Positions 36,626 through 44,174 of a DNA stretch of 64,000 nt are shown in pieces. Below the pieces are notes generated by a model. That model did no database searches, was not told the DNA's origin, and worked only from the letters and a program-made list of their open reading frames with translations. The translations under genes were made by a program, and so were the position numbers. How positions within the stretch are numbered: position 1 is the first letter of the stretch; every line of letters begins with the position of its first letter. Origin of the DNA: a virus; IMG/VR virus record IMGVR_UViG_3300042878_002532, positions 49,294 through 113,293 of that record. One strand, written 5' to 3'.

Positions 36626-37162
36626 ATGAAAATCAACTTCGATAAAATAATCTGCATAAACTTGACATCATTGAGCTCTCAACAACTATTTGCAGTATGT
36701 GAGACTTACTTTATAGGTTTTGAAGAACTTTATAGAAGAAAAACAGAAACAAAAGTATCTATGTACTGGATTTCAGAAGGTAAAATTGTTGCTTTTATTA
36801 TCGGTGGTTTCTTTCGTTTAGGTACAGACTTTGCTTCTCTTTCTAAAGAAGATCAAGATAAAATAAAAGCCATCAAACCGGTGAAAACTCCAAAGATGCC
36901 AAAAACTGAACAAACTCTTAGAAACTACAAAGCTTTTTTAGCAGAAGGTTATGACATACGAACTCCATCTATGGATTCAAAGTTGTATAACTTAGAGTCT
37001 CGAAAAGATTCTGTTTATGTTAAAGATGTTGTTAAAGATGTTGTTGAAGTTAAACAAGATTTACCTGTTGTTTTAGAAGTAGATGCAATCTTAGAAAAAA
37101 TATTCAAATACGGAATAGCTTCTATCACTGCAGAAGAAAAAGATTTATTAGATAATCAATAA
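36626..37162 (+). CDS. Unknown protein with rhomboid-type C-terminal motif
   Basis: 178-aa protein, not recognised. It begins MKINFDKIICINLTSLSSQQ. Residues about 40-70 hold a hydrophobic strand-rich stretch (WISEGKIVAFIIGGFFRLG), followed by a Lys/Pro linker. The C-terminus VDAILEKIFKYGIASITAEE closely matches the C-terminus of the membrane protein at 5920..6540. The start at 36626 is used, since the ATG at 36587 falls within the promoter. The upstream promoter is the best host-type one in the window, so this is probably an early gene acting on host functions. Confidence 0.75.
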   Translation: MKINFDKIICINLTSLSSQQLFAVCETYFIGFEELYRRKTETKVSMYWISEGKIVAFIIGGFFRLGTDFASLSKEDQDKIKAIKPVKTPKMPKTEQTLRNYKAFLAEGYDIRTPSMDSKLYNLESRKDSVYVKDVVKDVVEVKQDLPVVLEVDAILEKIFKYGIASITAEEKDLLDNQ

Positions 37163-37183
37163 TATAACTTTGTTTGTGTGTGT

Positions 37184-37208
37184 GCCTCGGATAAATCCGA
37201 GGCTTTTT
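37184..37208 (+). terminator. Rho-independent terminator
   Basis: GCCTCGG-ATAAA-TCCGAGGC followed by TTTTTT, 22 bp after the stop. Confidence 0.85.
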
Positions 37209-37277
37209 TATTTAGCAAATATTTAATACCATTTTTCTCTTTAGAATCAACACTTTTAAATTTTATTTTTTTGGTAG

Positions 37278-37338
37278 TTTAAAAAATCCGCCATTAAATC
37301 GATTTCGGTTTTTTTCCTTACCTAAAATTAAATATATA
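37278..37338 (+). promoter_or_regulatory. Late-type box with capsid-gene-like upstream element
   Basis: TTAAAAAATCCGCC near 37283, then CGGTTTTTTT, then TAAATATATA at 37329..37338, 23 nt before the ATG at 37362. Same order of parts as before the protease and capsid genes. Otherwise the 199-bp gap 37163..37361 holds only the terminator. Confidence 0.45.
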
Positions 37339-37361
37339 ACGTATAAAAAAAATCTCCAAAC

Positions 37362-37646
37362 ATGAGATACCTAGAGTTGAAACAAAATGGTAAGGTCTTT
37401 ACCAATGAAAGAGAAATAAATCAAATATTACTATCTAACAAATTTTACTGGCTTATAGATTCCGAATTTGAGAACGCAGTTCTTGAGTTGAAAAAAGAAA
37501 CTATAATTTGGCATAGTGGTGACTTCTATTCCGGAAATTGGCATTATGGCATATTCAAAGGTGGGTCTTTCCATGGGACCTGGGAAAACGGAATTTTCGA
37601 AAACGGAAACTTCACCGGTGAATGGAAAGACGGCATCAAATTATGA
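37362..37646 (+). CDS. Small protein with MORN-like repeats
   Basis: 94-aa protein. The C-terminal half has about four short repeats of the type F-x-x-G-x-W-x-x-G-I-F (SGDFYSGNWHYGIFKGGSFH, then WENGIFENG and FTGEWKDG), resembling MORN or similar beta-hairpin repeats. The first 45 residues are helical and start MRYLELKQNG. Not otherwise recognised. It ends 27 nt before the next ATG and is probably co-transcribed with it. Repeat type suggests a binding or scaffold role. Confidence 0.65.
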   Translation: MRYLELKQNGKVFTNEREINQILLSNKFYWLIDSEFENAVLELKKETIIWHSGDFYSGNWHYGIFKGGSFHGTWENGIFENGNFTGEWKDGIKL

Positions 37647-37673
37647 GTGACGACAAAAAATAAAATAACAACT

Positions 37674-38129
37674 ATGAAAAGGAGAAAACTAGCTCTAAAA
37701 TCAGTAGGCAAAAACGATGTTTATAACAACGGTATTGTGAGAGTAACAAAAGAAGAAGATTCATACTTCTTTGAAATTGGAAACGAACTAACCAGTGATA
37801 TCGCCGAAGCAGTTGCCTTGTTGATGAGAAAAGTGGATTGGAATGATGGAATATGGGATATGGAATTGGAAGATATAAATATAGATAACATCACACCTGA
37901 GAAATCATTGTTTTGGTTAACTGGTGGATATACAGAATGGAGAACATTAGAAAACTATAACAAGCCTTGGTGTGACTGTTACCTTGATTTTCAAGAAGAG
38001 TTTGGAATGTTAATATTCAACATAGTAAAAAGAAACAAAAAACTAAAAGAAATAAGAAGCAACTACTATAAATACTTAAACTTACCGATACTTTATGATT
38101 TTGCGTTAAGTAAGAACATGATAAAATAA
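37674..38129 (+). CDS. Unknown protein
   Basis: 151-aa protein, not recognised. A basic start (MKRRKLALKSVGKND) leads into an alpha/beta region (YNNGIVRVTKEEDSYFFEIG, then EAVALLMRKVDWNDGIWDME). The ATG at 37674 is preferred; a GTG 27 nt upstream directly abuts the previous stop. No transmembrane segment or known catalytic motif. Co-transcribed with the MORN-like gene and followed by a terminator. Confidence 0.65.
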   Translation: MKRRKLALKSVGKNDVYNNGIVRVTKEEDSYFFEIGNELTSDIAEAVALLMRKVDWNDGIWDMELEDINIDNITPEKSLFWLTGGYTEWRTLENYNKPWCDCYLDFQEEFGMLIFNIVKRNKKLKEIRSNYYKYLNLPILYDFALSKNMIK

Positions 38130-38130
38130 A

Positions 38131-38163
38131 AAGAAAACCCATCATTTGATGGGTTTTCTTTTT
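38131..38163 (+). terminator. Rho-independent terminator
   Basis: AAAGAAAACCCATCA-TTT-GATGGGTTTTCTTTTTT just after the stop at 38129. Its T-run merges into the next promoter box. Confidence 0.85.
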
Positions 38164-38172
38164 TTATATATA
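38163..38172 (+). promoter_or_regulatory. Late-type box abutting the start codon
   Basis: TTTATATATACTATATGG: only 4 nt separate the box from the ATG at 38177. The same 18 bases occur before 40065 (minus) and 51720. Confidence 0.55.
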
Positions 38173-38176
38173 CTAT

Positions 38177-38416
38177 ATGGAAAAATTAATGAACGTTTGT
38201 AAGAGTCCTTGGTGTAAGGCACATTTCGAATATTTTGAAAATGAGATTACAATTGTTGATGGTAATGGAGTAGTACCCAAAACATGTCCAAAATGTAGAA
38301 GCTTTGATACAGAGCTTAGTGGTGGTGTCACCTGGACCGACAAAGAATATGAAGGTAGTAGATTTGACGGAAAACCACATGAGATAAAATACAAAATAAC
38401 GAATTTTAAACTATGA
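38177..38416 (+). CDS. Small zinc-ribbon-like protein
   Basis: 79-aa protein. CKSPWCKAHF at residues 8-17 and CPKCRSF near 37-43 give two Cys pairs about 25 residues apart, a likely zinc ribbon. The remainder is short and polar with no other motif. The stop overlaps the next ATG by 4 nt, so the two genes are probably translated together. Predicted leaderless transcript from the abutting box. Possibly a nucleic-acid or protein-binding partner of the HAD-like protein that follows. Confidence 0.7.
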   Translation: MEKLMNVCKSPWCKAHFEYFENEITIVDGNGVVPKTCPKCRSFDTELSGGVTWTDKEYEGSRFDGKPHEIKYKITNFKL

Positions 38417-39258
38417 GAGCACACTTCTTCGATATAGAAACCATTTTAGTCATGGATAGTAAAGTCTGGATAGTAGATAAATCAAATCCAAAAGTACCTA
38501 TTATGAAAATATCTAGATCAGATTTTAATCTGATAAAGAGTGGAATATACAAAAGTCAAAATAATTCTATTTATTTTGGTGGTGCCACCTATTGGGTTCC
38601 TGAAAAACTGATGAACACTCTAAAGATTAAATGTAAGAATCTAAAAATAGATATTACAAAACTTATATTTTCTATGCAGGAATACATGAATCCTGAGATA
38701 ATAGAAACACTTGACTATGATATAAACATAGAAAACTTACAACATCTTAAAAACACGACTGATGACATATACTTTATTTGCTCAAAGAACACTAAAAACA
38801 ACTATGAGAAGATAATAAAGAAAATAGAGGAAAAGCTTGAGAAGATAGGATTGACTGTTAAAAAATACTATTTCATATCTGATACTTTTTACAATAGAGA
38901 CTTAGATGAAGTTTCTCATAAAAAAGTAAGACTTCTTCTTCAACATCTTATTGGTATGAAAACAGAAGGTGATAAGTTTATAGAAGAAGAACTTCAAAAA
39001 TATGATGAGATTGAATTCTATGAAGATGATGAAAAGACTATTAGTCTTGCAATAGATTGTAATAAACTACTTCAACTTCTTATAGATAATAGTGAGTCTA
39101 GTATAAAGTCTAATCTAAAAAATCTTCTTAAATCAGAAACTCTACTTTATGTAAACTTTGTGAGTCCTAATAAGGTTAAAAGATTTTCTAAAACAAAAGT
39201 CGTGGTTGAATATCACAATCTTATAAAGACTTTTGAAAGATTTAACTTCAAAAAGTAG
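38413..39258 (+). CDS. Degenerate HAD-like protein
   Basis: 281-aa protein. FFDIETILVMDSKVWIV at the start resembles HAD motif I but has Glu where the second catalytic Asp of DxD is expected. IYFICSKNTKNNY looks like motif II, and IEFYEDDEKTISLAI resembles the acidic motif IV. The order and spacing fit a HAD fold with altered or lost phosphatase chemistry. The C-terminal 60 residues are basic and helical. Overlaps the zinc-ribbon gene by 4 nt. May be a nucleic-acid end-processing relative; activity uncertain. Confidence 0.65.
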   Translation: MRAHFFDIETILVMDSKVWIVDKSNPKVPIMKISRSDFNLIKSGIYKSQNNSIYFGGATYWVPEKLMNTLKIKCKNLKIDITKLIFSMQEYMNPEIIETLDYDINIENLQHLKNTTDDIYFICSKNTKNNYEKIIKKIEEKLEKIGLTVKKYYFISDTFYNRDLDEVSHKKVRLLLQHLIGMKTEGDKFIEEELQKYDEIEFYEDDEKTISLAIDCNKLLQLLIDNSESSIKSNLKNLLKSETLLYVNFVSPNKVKRFSKTKVVVEYHNLIKTFERFNFKK

Positions 39259-39259
39259 T

Positions 39260-39880
39260 TTATTTAATCTTATCCTGAGCTTTGTTCAACATTGCCTGCT
39301 TTATCATCTCGTTCAATTCTCGATTTGTTGTAACTTCACCTTCTGGACTTTTATTTTCCGATTCAATAGGTAGTGCTTCCTGTTCTATTTCGTTGTATCC
39401 TAAGTCTTTTCTGAGTGTCTTATAGAACTTTTCAAGTTCCGTCTTTTGGCCTGATAAAAATTTAGCATTTTCTCTAATTTGACCGACTGTCTGATTAACT
39501 ACTTCATGCATTCTTGCAGAGTTATCACCATTATCTACCTGTCTCATCTGTGTAAGAAGGTTCTTTCTTGTCATCTTAGTCAGAAATATAGCTTCGGCGT
39601 AAACCATAGCATCTTCTTTCATCTTGCTTTTTATATAAGGGTGTTCTTTTAACTTAGGTACGTCACCTAGGTATAGATCCACAAGTGGTTCTAATACGTC
39701 CATTGCTTGTTGACTGGCTACAGTTAGATCTGAGTCATAGTCATATATTTCAATCTCACCTAAATCCGGTAAGTCTTCTGGTCTGGCTAGATGTTTAGAA
39801 AAATCAAAGTCTCCGTTTTCCGATTGTATTTCATCGAACTCGTATTTTATTCTGTTTTTTTCGTTTTCTTCTTTAGACAT
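39260..39880 (-). CDS. Candidate small terminase or packaging accessory protein (gp16-like?)
   Basis: 206-aa acidic, helical protein, encoded head-to-head with the large terminase. Residues about 45-140 are helix-rich (QQAMDVLEPLVDLYLGD, then AEAIFLTKMTRKNLLTQMRQ), followed by a coiled-coil-like stretch and a polar linker with a C-terminal helix. T4 gp16 is similar in size and largely helical with a central coiled coil, and packaging genes usually sit together. I infer a small terminase or packaging accessory role from size, composition and position; no motif proves it. It lies 2 bp downstream of the ribbon-helix-helix gene. Confidence 0.55.
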   Translation of the reverse strand: MSKEENEKNRIKYEFDEIQSENGDFDFSKHLARPEDLPDLGEIEIYDYDSDLTVASQQAMDVLEPLVDLYLGDVPKLKEHPYIKSKMKEDAMVYAEAIFLTKMTRKNLLTQMRQVDNGDNSARMHEVVNQTVGQIRENAKFLSGQKTELEKFYKTLRKDLGYNEIEQEALPIESENKSPEGEVTTNRELNEMIKQAMLNKAQDKIK

Positions 39881-39882
39881 GT

Positions 39883-40065
39883 TTAAACATAATTATTTTT
39901 GGTAAGTTTGGCGTCTTCTCTTTCCAAGAAGCCTTTTAATATCTTGTCTATTAGTTTAGACTTGTTTATAGAGTTCTCTTCGCAATACTGCTCGAACTCT
40001 TTATAGGTCTCTATATCAATAGAGAAACCTACTTTTAGCTTGTTGACACCTGATTTCCTTCCCAT
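39883..40065 (-). CDS. Ribbon-helix-helix DNA-binding protein
   Basis: 60-aa protein with the CopG/Arc ribbon-helix-helix pattern: a basic strand (KLKVGFSIDIETYKEF) then two helices (QYCEENSINKSKLIDKILKG). It should bind DNA as a dimer. It is transcribed divergently from the terminase, so it could regulate this shared 79-bp control region or act with its neighbour in packaging-site recognition. Its promoter box lies only 4 nt before the ATG. Short basic tail follows. Confidence 0.8.
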   Translation of the reverse strand: MGRKSGVNKLKVGFSIDIETYKEFEQYCEENSINKSKLIDKILKGFLEREDAKLTKNNYV

Positions 40066-40069
40066 ATAG

Positions 40070-40079
40070 TATATATAAA
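40070..40079 (-). promoter_or_regulatory. Late-type box abutting the start codon
   Basis: Minus strand TTTATATATACTATATGG, 4 nt from box to ATG at 40065. Identical 18-mer to 38163 and 51706. Confidence 0.55.
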
Positions 40080-40111
40080 TAGAAAAAAATGTATTTTTTC
40101 CACTTTTACCC

Positions 40112-40123
40112 TTTTATATATAC
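40112..40123 (+). promoter_or_regulatory. Late-type promoter box for terL
   Basis: TTTTATATATAC, 21 nt before the ATG at 40145, preceded by AGAAAAAAATGTATTTTTTC. Confidence 0.6.
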
Positions 40124-40144
40124 AAAAAACAAAAAATACTATAT

Positions 40145-42298
40145 ATGGCTGTAAAAGCAAACGAAACCGAAAGGCAGATGATTTTTACCACCAAATTTGT
40201 CGATGAGGCAACTGATAAGATAAACGACGGTATAGTCGTCAAAAGATATCAGAATCCTTGGATGAAGAGCGAAGTCGGTATCAGAAGAGCAGGCGTCTCT
40301 TTTAGAATGACTCCCGAAGAACAACAAGAATACGTAAGATGTGCATTAGATATACATTACTTTACTGAGAAGTATTGTAAGACAAAAAGAGAAGATGGTT
40401 CTGTTGGTTCGATAACTCTTAGAGATTACCAAAAAGAAATCTTAGACAACTTTGTCAACAACAGATTCAATATACTTATGGCATCGAGACAGGTTGGTAA
40501 AACCGTGTCTTCTGCTATTTTCATACTACATACGATATTATTCAGTAATGATAAGAACTGTATGATTGTTGCCAACAAAGGTGATACTGCAATTGAGATT
40601 GTGGATAAAGTAAAATCGATATACACACTTCTTCCATTCTTCTTAAAACCAGGTGTAAAGACTTGGAATCAAAAATCTCTTACATTTGAGAATGGTTGTA
40701 GAATAAAAACATCTGCAAGATCTAAGACTCCTGCGATTGGTTTTACCATTGACGTTCTTTACTTAGATGAGTTTGCACATATTCCATCGAATATCATCGA
40801 ACCATACTATACCGCTGCGTTTCCGACCGTTTCTGCGGTACAAAACTCAAAGATTATCATTACATCAACACCAAATGGTATGAACTTATTTCATAGGTTA
40901 TTAACAGATGCTGAAAGACCTGATGGTGATCCAATGAAGAATAACTACAAACCTATGAGGGTTTACTGGTATCAGGTTCCTGGTAGGTTTGTGACTTATA
41001 TAAGATTGAATCCACACAAACTTTATGAATATGGTGTTACAAAAGACGACATATTTAAATTAGTACAAGATACGTTTGGTGAAGTCACAAAGACAAAGAT
41101 TGAGTTTAACTTAGACCAGCAGAAAGATGTTATTCATGTATTTAACAATGAAAAGTGTACAGATGAAGAAGTTAAATCACTTCATTTTATAGACAAAAAT
41201 GGATTTGAGACTTCTATATTAGCCATTGCAGAGATGACAACGTGGAAAGACGAAGCTGTGAAGGATATTGGTGGAGAAGATGCGTTCAATCAAGAGTATG
41301 GACTTAGATTTATTAACTCAAGTAAGTCTCTTTTGAATGAGGCCATAATAGATGAACTTTTAAAATCTAAAAAGAACTATATCTATGAAGAAATATTTGA
41401 GTTTAAGAACAAACTGAGGTTTATGTATGAAGACTTAAAATGGATTGATGATGATGAAGTACATATGCCATTAAAAAGAAAAGAATATAAATATGTTCTT
41501 TCTGTCGATATATCCGAAGGTTTAGGACAAGATTACTCTATCATAAACATATTTAAAGTTTCTGAAAAACCTGTAGATTTAATAGAAACACAAAAACACA
41601 AATACAAGGCCATTACTGATTTCTTCAGACTTGAACAGGTTGGATTATACAGAAACAACTTTGTTTCTGTCAAACAATTAGCAGAACTTCTTTATCTTCT
41701 TGTTTTTGAATATTTGAATCCTGATAATGTAAGAGTAGTTCTTGAGTTAAACAACTATGGAAACACACTATTGGCGGAGATGCCGCACGTTTTTGATGGT
41801 AACAACAACTATGGTTCATCGGTGTTTGTTAGGTATAAACATAGAATAGATTCGACTGAAGAAAAACTTGGACTAAAAGTTGGTGAGAATAAAAACATGA
41901 TGGTTAAAGACTATCAAGAACTTATGTATAGTAGAGGATTTCATATTACAAATGAGGATAATATTAGAGAAATAACAACTTTTGTTAAGCATGTCACTAC
42001 CGCAGGTAACGTAAGATATGCAGCAGACGTAGGACATGATGATACGGTTATGACCGTGGTCAATGCCACTTCTATTTTTGCCAAATCAGAATTCAAAGAG
42101 ATGGTCGAAGAGTGGGGTAATAAATATAGTCCTAAAGAGTTTATGGCTTATGTCAACGACTGTATGAAAAACATGGATTATGTACAAGGAATTGACTATA
42201 GTCAGGTTCTTAGTGTTAGAAGACAGGTTATGTCACGAAATAAAGTGTCTAATGTAGGATCTAATCCGAATGGAATAAACTGGTTCAATAGACCTTAA
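40145..42298 (+). CDS. terL: Terminase large subunit (T4 gp17-like)
   Basis: 717-aa packaging motor and nuclease. ATPase domain: adenine-binding region RDYQKEILDNF, Walker A ASRQVGKTVSS (about residues 113-123), Walker B VLYLDEFAHIP near 205, coupling motif IITSTPNGMNLF. Nuclease domain: VDISEGLGQDYS near 455 (catalytic Asp), VVLELNNYGN near 535 and AADVGHDDTVM near 630, the RNase H-like acidic triad. Length is somewhat above T4 gp17 (610 aa). It forms a complex with the portal at 56176. Late promoter upstream and a bidirectional terminator downstream. Confidence 0.95.
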   Translation: MAVKANETERQMIFTTKFVDEATDKINDGIVVKRYQNPWMKSEVGIRRAGVSFRMTPEEQQEYVRCALDIHYFTEKYCKTKREDGSVGSITLRDYQKEILDNFVNNRFNILMASRQVGKTVSSAIFILHTILFSNDKNCMIVANKGDTAIEIVDKVKSIYTLLPFFLKPGVKTWNQKSLTFENGCRIKTSARSKTPAIGFTIDVLYLDEFAHIPSNIIEPYYTAAFPTVSAVQNSKIIITSTPNGMNLFHRLLTDAERPDGDPMKNNYKPMRVYWYQVPGRFVTYIRLNPHKLYEYGVTKDDIFKLVQDTFGEVTKTKIEFNLDQQKDVIHVFNNEKCTDEEVKSLHFIDKNGFETSILAIAEMTTWKDEAVKDIGGEDAFNQEYGLRFINSSKSLLNEAIIDELLKSKKNYIYEEIFEFKNKLRFMYEDLKWIDDDEVHMPLKRKEYKYVLSVDISEGLGQDYSIINIFKVSEKPVDLIETQKHKYKAITDFFRLEQVGLYRNNFVSVKQLAELLYLLVFEYLNPDNVRVVLELNNYGNTLLAEMPHVFDGNNNYGSSVFVRYKHRIDSTEEKLGLKVGENKNMMVKDYQELMYSRGFHITNEDNIREITTFVKHVTTAGNVRYAADVGHDDTVMTVVNATSIFAKSEFKEMVEEWGNKYSPKEFMAYVNDCMKNMDYVQGIDYSQVLSVRRQVMSRNKVSNVGSNPNGINWFNRP

Positions 42299-42310
42299 TG
42301 ATTGAAAATA

Positions 42311-42337
42311 AAAAATCCACTCATTGAGTGGATTTTT
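42311..42337. terminator. Bidirectional terminator, CCACTC family
   Basis: AAAATCCACTCA-T-TGAGTGGATTTTTTT between convergent genes. Confidence 0.85.
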
Positions 42338-42341
42338 TTTA

Positions 42342-42620
42342 TTAGTTAGCTTCCATTGTTACTGAAAGTCCTGCAGTTTTTAGTTTTTCTTTCATTGTAG
42401 AGATTGTATCGTAGTCTCCATATTTCACATCACATTTACCTCTAAAGTGAACTATATGTGCACACTGATTTGCTTGTTCCTGCTCATGTTTACATATTTT
42501 CATAAGACACGTTATTACCCAATCAAACGAGTTGTAGTCATCATTGTGAAGGTCTAATCGATAAGGCTTTGACAGAATTTCTTCAACTTTCGATTCTACT
42601 TGTTCTTTAATTTTACCCAT
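42342..42620 (-). CDS. clpS: ClpS-like adaptor
   Basis: 92-aa protein matching ClpS, the adaptor that delivers N-degron substrates to ClpAP/ClpCP protease. YRLDLHNDDYNSFDWVITCL contains the NDD...F region of the binding pocket, and KHEQEQANQCAHIVHFRGKC (near 43-62) is the typical helix and strand; GDYDTISTMKEKLKTAGLS completes the fold. The N-terminal extension that docks to the Clp ATPase is present (about 18 residues). The sequence style resembles Bacteroidota ClpS, so a host origin is likely. Possible jobs: redirecting host proteolysis or mopping up N-degrons (inference). Probably in one unit with the HAD gene upstream. Confidence 0.85.
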   Translation of the reverse strand: MGKIKEQVESKVEEILSKPYRLDLHNDDYNSFDWVITCLMKICKHEQEQANQCAHIVHFRGKCDVKYGDYDTISTMKEKLKTAGLSVTMEAN

Positions 42621-42649
42621 AGTGTATTATCTTATTTTTTGATTATATA

Positions 42650-43183
42650 TTATATACTAGATCCTTGAATAGTTGTTTCTGTTTTGTTAACAACGTCTAC
42701 TATTGTACTTTTGATATCTTGCTCTTTTGCCCATTCTACGAATTTAGGCAAGTGTGCTTCTCTATCGTCGTAGAACTTCAATTCTTTCACTCCTAATTTT
42801 TTGATTGTTCTTTCTAATAAGTTGCATTTGAAAATAAATGTGTCACTTCCCCAGTTTAAGTGAACTTCATCAAATTCTATGTTGTTGTCTCTTAGAATCT
42901 TTTCAACGCCTTCTCTCATACCGGGAACTTTGTCTAATCTACCAGTTGCTAAAATTACATAAGCGTCTGGGTCAGCTATTGCTTCCAGATATTTTTGGTA
43001 AGTCCATTCGTTTCTTGGAATGTTGAATATCTCATCATCGATAGATTCTGGTTTACCCCACCAACCTCTATGTGGCCAATCTGTTCCTGTTTTTTCTTTC
43101 CAAACTACTTTTCCATCTTCTGGAAGTGGAGTGTGAAATAATGTGTCGTCAAAATCAAAACAGATAAGTCTTTTATACTGCAT
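42650..43183 (-). CDS. HAD-family phosphatase, RNA-repair type
   Basis: 177-aa HAD protein with intact motifs: ICFDFDDTLFHTP (motif I, D9 and D11), VILATGRLDK (motif II), a Lys in the IFKCNLLERTIK region, and LKFYDDREAHLPKF (motif IV). The cap-like segment WPHRGWWGKPESID is typical of HAD domains associated with nucleic-acid repair proteins in phages, so 3'-phosphate removal from RNA or DNA ends is a fair guess. Preceded by the host-type box TATATTTG, suggesting early expression. Followed by clpS 29 bp later. Confidence 0.8.
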   Translation of the reverse strand: MQYKRLICFDFDDTLFHTPLPEDGKVVWKEKTGTDWPHRGWWGKPESIDDEIFNIPRNEWTYQKYLEAIADPDAYVILATGRLDKVPGMREGVEKILRDNNIEFDEVHLNWGSDTFIFKCNLLERTIKKLGVKELKFYDDREAHLPKFVEWAKEQDIKSTIVDVVNKTETTIQGSSI

Positions 43184-43206
43184 AATGGTTCGTTTTATTT
43201 TATGTA

Positions 43207-43214
43207 CAAATATA
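43207..43214 (-). promoter_or_regulatory. Host-type -7 box (TATATTTG)
   Basis: Minus strand TATATTTGTACATAAAAT, 23 nt before the ATG at 43183. Confidence 0.5.
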
Positions 43215-43224
43215 TATATAATAT

Positions 43225-43248
43225 TTTGATATATAAATTAAAATAGAA
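43225..43248 (+). promoter_or_regulatory. 24-nt leader element shared with the endolysin gene
   Basis: A 24-nt element with core GATATATAAAT, ending 8 nt before the ATG at 43257. It differs at 3 of 24 positions from 4151..4174. Confidence 0.6.
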
Positions 43249-43256
43249 GAAAAATT

Positions 43257-43667
43257 ATGAAAATAGATTTAAAAAAGACACTTTTGTATTTTATCGGTGC
43301 TTGTTTATTAGTTTCTGTGTTTCTAAACTTCAAAGGTTGTAACAGAGAATCTTTTGATAAATTGGAGGAAAAAAACAGATTGTTAGAGAAGACAAGAGAT
43401 TCTCTTAAATATACAAACCAAAATCTTAAAAAAGAATTTGATAATATTCAAGTGATTATTGATAAAAGAGATGCACGTATAGCAGATCTACAGATACAGA
43501 TAGAAGTATCTAAGCAAAATGTTATGGATTATAAGAATCGCGCGGATAAAGCAAACAAAGATTTGATAGAAACGAATAAAAAACTTGAAAATCTTAGAAA
43601 GAACCCAATCAAAAGAGACGATGATGACCTTATCAACTCTTTCAAAAACAAACTTAAAACCCCATGA
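43257..43667 (+). CDS. Membrane-anchored coiled-coil protein, spanin-like (inner)
   Basis: 136-aa protein with one N-terminal transmembrane segment (about residues 9-26, LLYFIGACLLVSVFLNF) and a long periplasmic-type coiled coil (EEKNRLLEKTRDSLKYTNQN, then IEVSKQNVMDYKNRADKANK). This is the layout of an inner-membrane spanin (Rz type), which joins with an outer partner to fuse membranes at lysis. The next gene overlaps by 4 nt and also makes a membrane-bound coiled coil. The shared 24-nt leader with the endolysin supports a lysis role. No sequence family recognised. Confidence 0.65.
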   Translation: MKIDLKKTLLYFIGACLLVSVFLNFKGCNRESFDKLEEKNRLLEKTRDSLKYTNQNLKKEFDNIQVIIDKRDARIADLQIQIEVSKQNVMDYKNRADKANKDLIETNKKLENLRKNPIKRDDDDLINSFKNKLKTP

Positions 43668-44149
43668 AAATAATATTGAGTATAATGCTTGTTCTTATTT
43701 CTTTCCTATCGTATTCTCAGGAATATCCTAAGATTGAACTAAATCAAAAAGGTGAGAAAGTTGTCATCTTCACTTTAAGTCAGGCACAAAAAATAGACAA
43801 CGATTTAGAAATACTAAATATTTTAGAAAAGTCTAAAATACAATGTGATAGTTTAAATGTTTCCTATATTAAGATAGTTGATGCACAGAACCATCAGATA
43901 GTATTACTTGAAAAAAACGTTTCTGAACTAAATTTACAAGTAAATGATAAAGACTCTCAAATAAACAACCTATCTACTCAGGTAAAAAATCTTGAAGAAA
44001 GTAATAAGATATGTGATGAGCAGAAATGTATAAAAGATAAGCAGATGGATGGTCTCAAAGATGATTTGAAAAAAGAGAAGATTAAAAAGTGGTTATTTGG
44101 AGGTGTAGGTCTCGCGGTCGGAATATTGGCAATCTTAATAGCACATTAA
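43664..44149 (+). CDS. Exported coiled-coil protein with C-terminal anchor, spanin-like partner
   Basis: 161-aa protein. An N-terminal signal peptide (ILSIMLVLISFLSYSQEY, probable cut before QEY) is followed by a coiled coil (ILNILEKSKIQCDSLNVS, then LQVNDKDSQINNLSTQVKN). A C-terminal transmembrane segment (KWLFGGVGLAVGILAILIAH) ends the chain. The ATG overlaps the previous stop by 4 nt. Together with the upstream gene it forms a pair of membrane-attached coiled coils, as in two-component lysis systems, although a C-terminal anchor instead of a lipid is unusual for an outer partner. Tail-sheath or exclusion functions are alternatives. Confidence 0.6.
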   Translation: MKIILSIMLVLISFLSYSQEYPKIELNQKGEKVVIFTLSQAQKIDNDLEILNILEKSKIQCDSLNVSYIKIVDAQNHQIVLLEKNVSELNLQVNDKDSQINNLSTQVKNLEESNKICDEQKCIKDKQMDGLKDDLKKEKIKKWLFGGVGLAVGILAILIAH

Positions 44150-44174
44150 AAGTGTAAAAAATGATATTTTTTAC

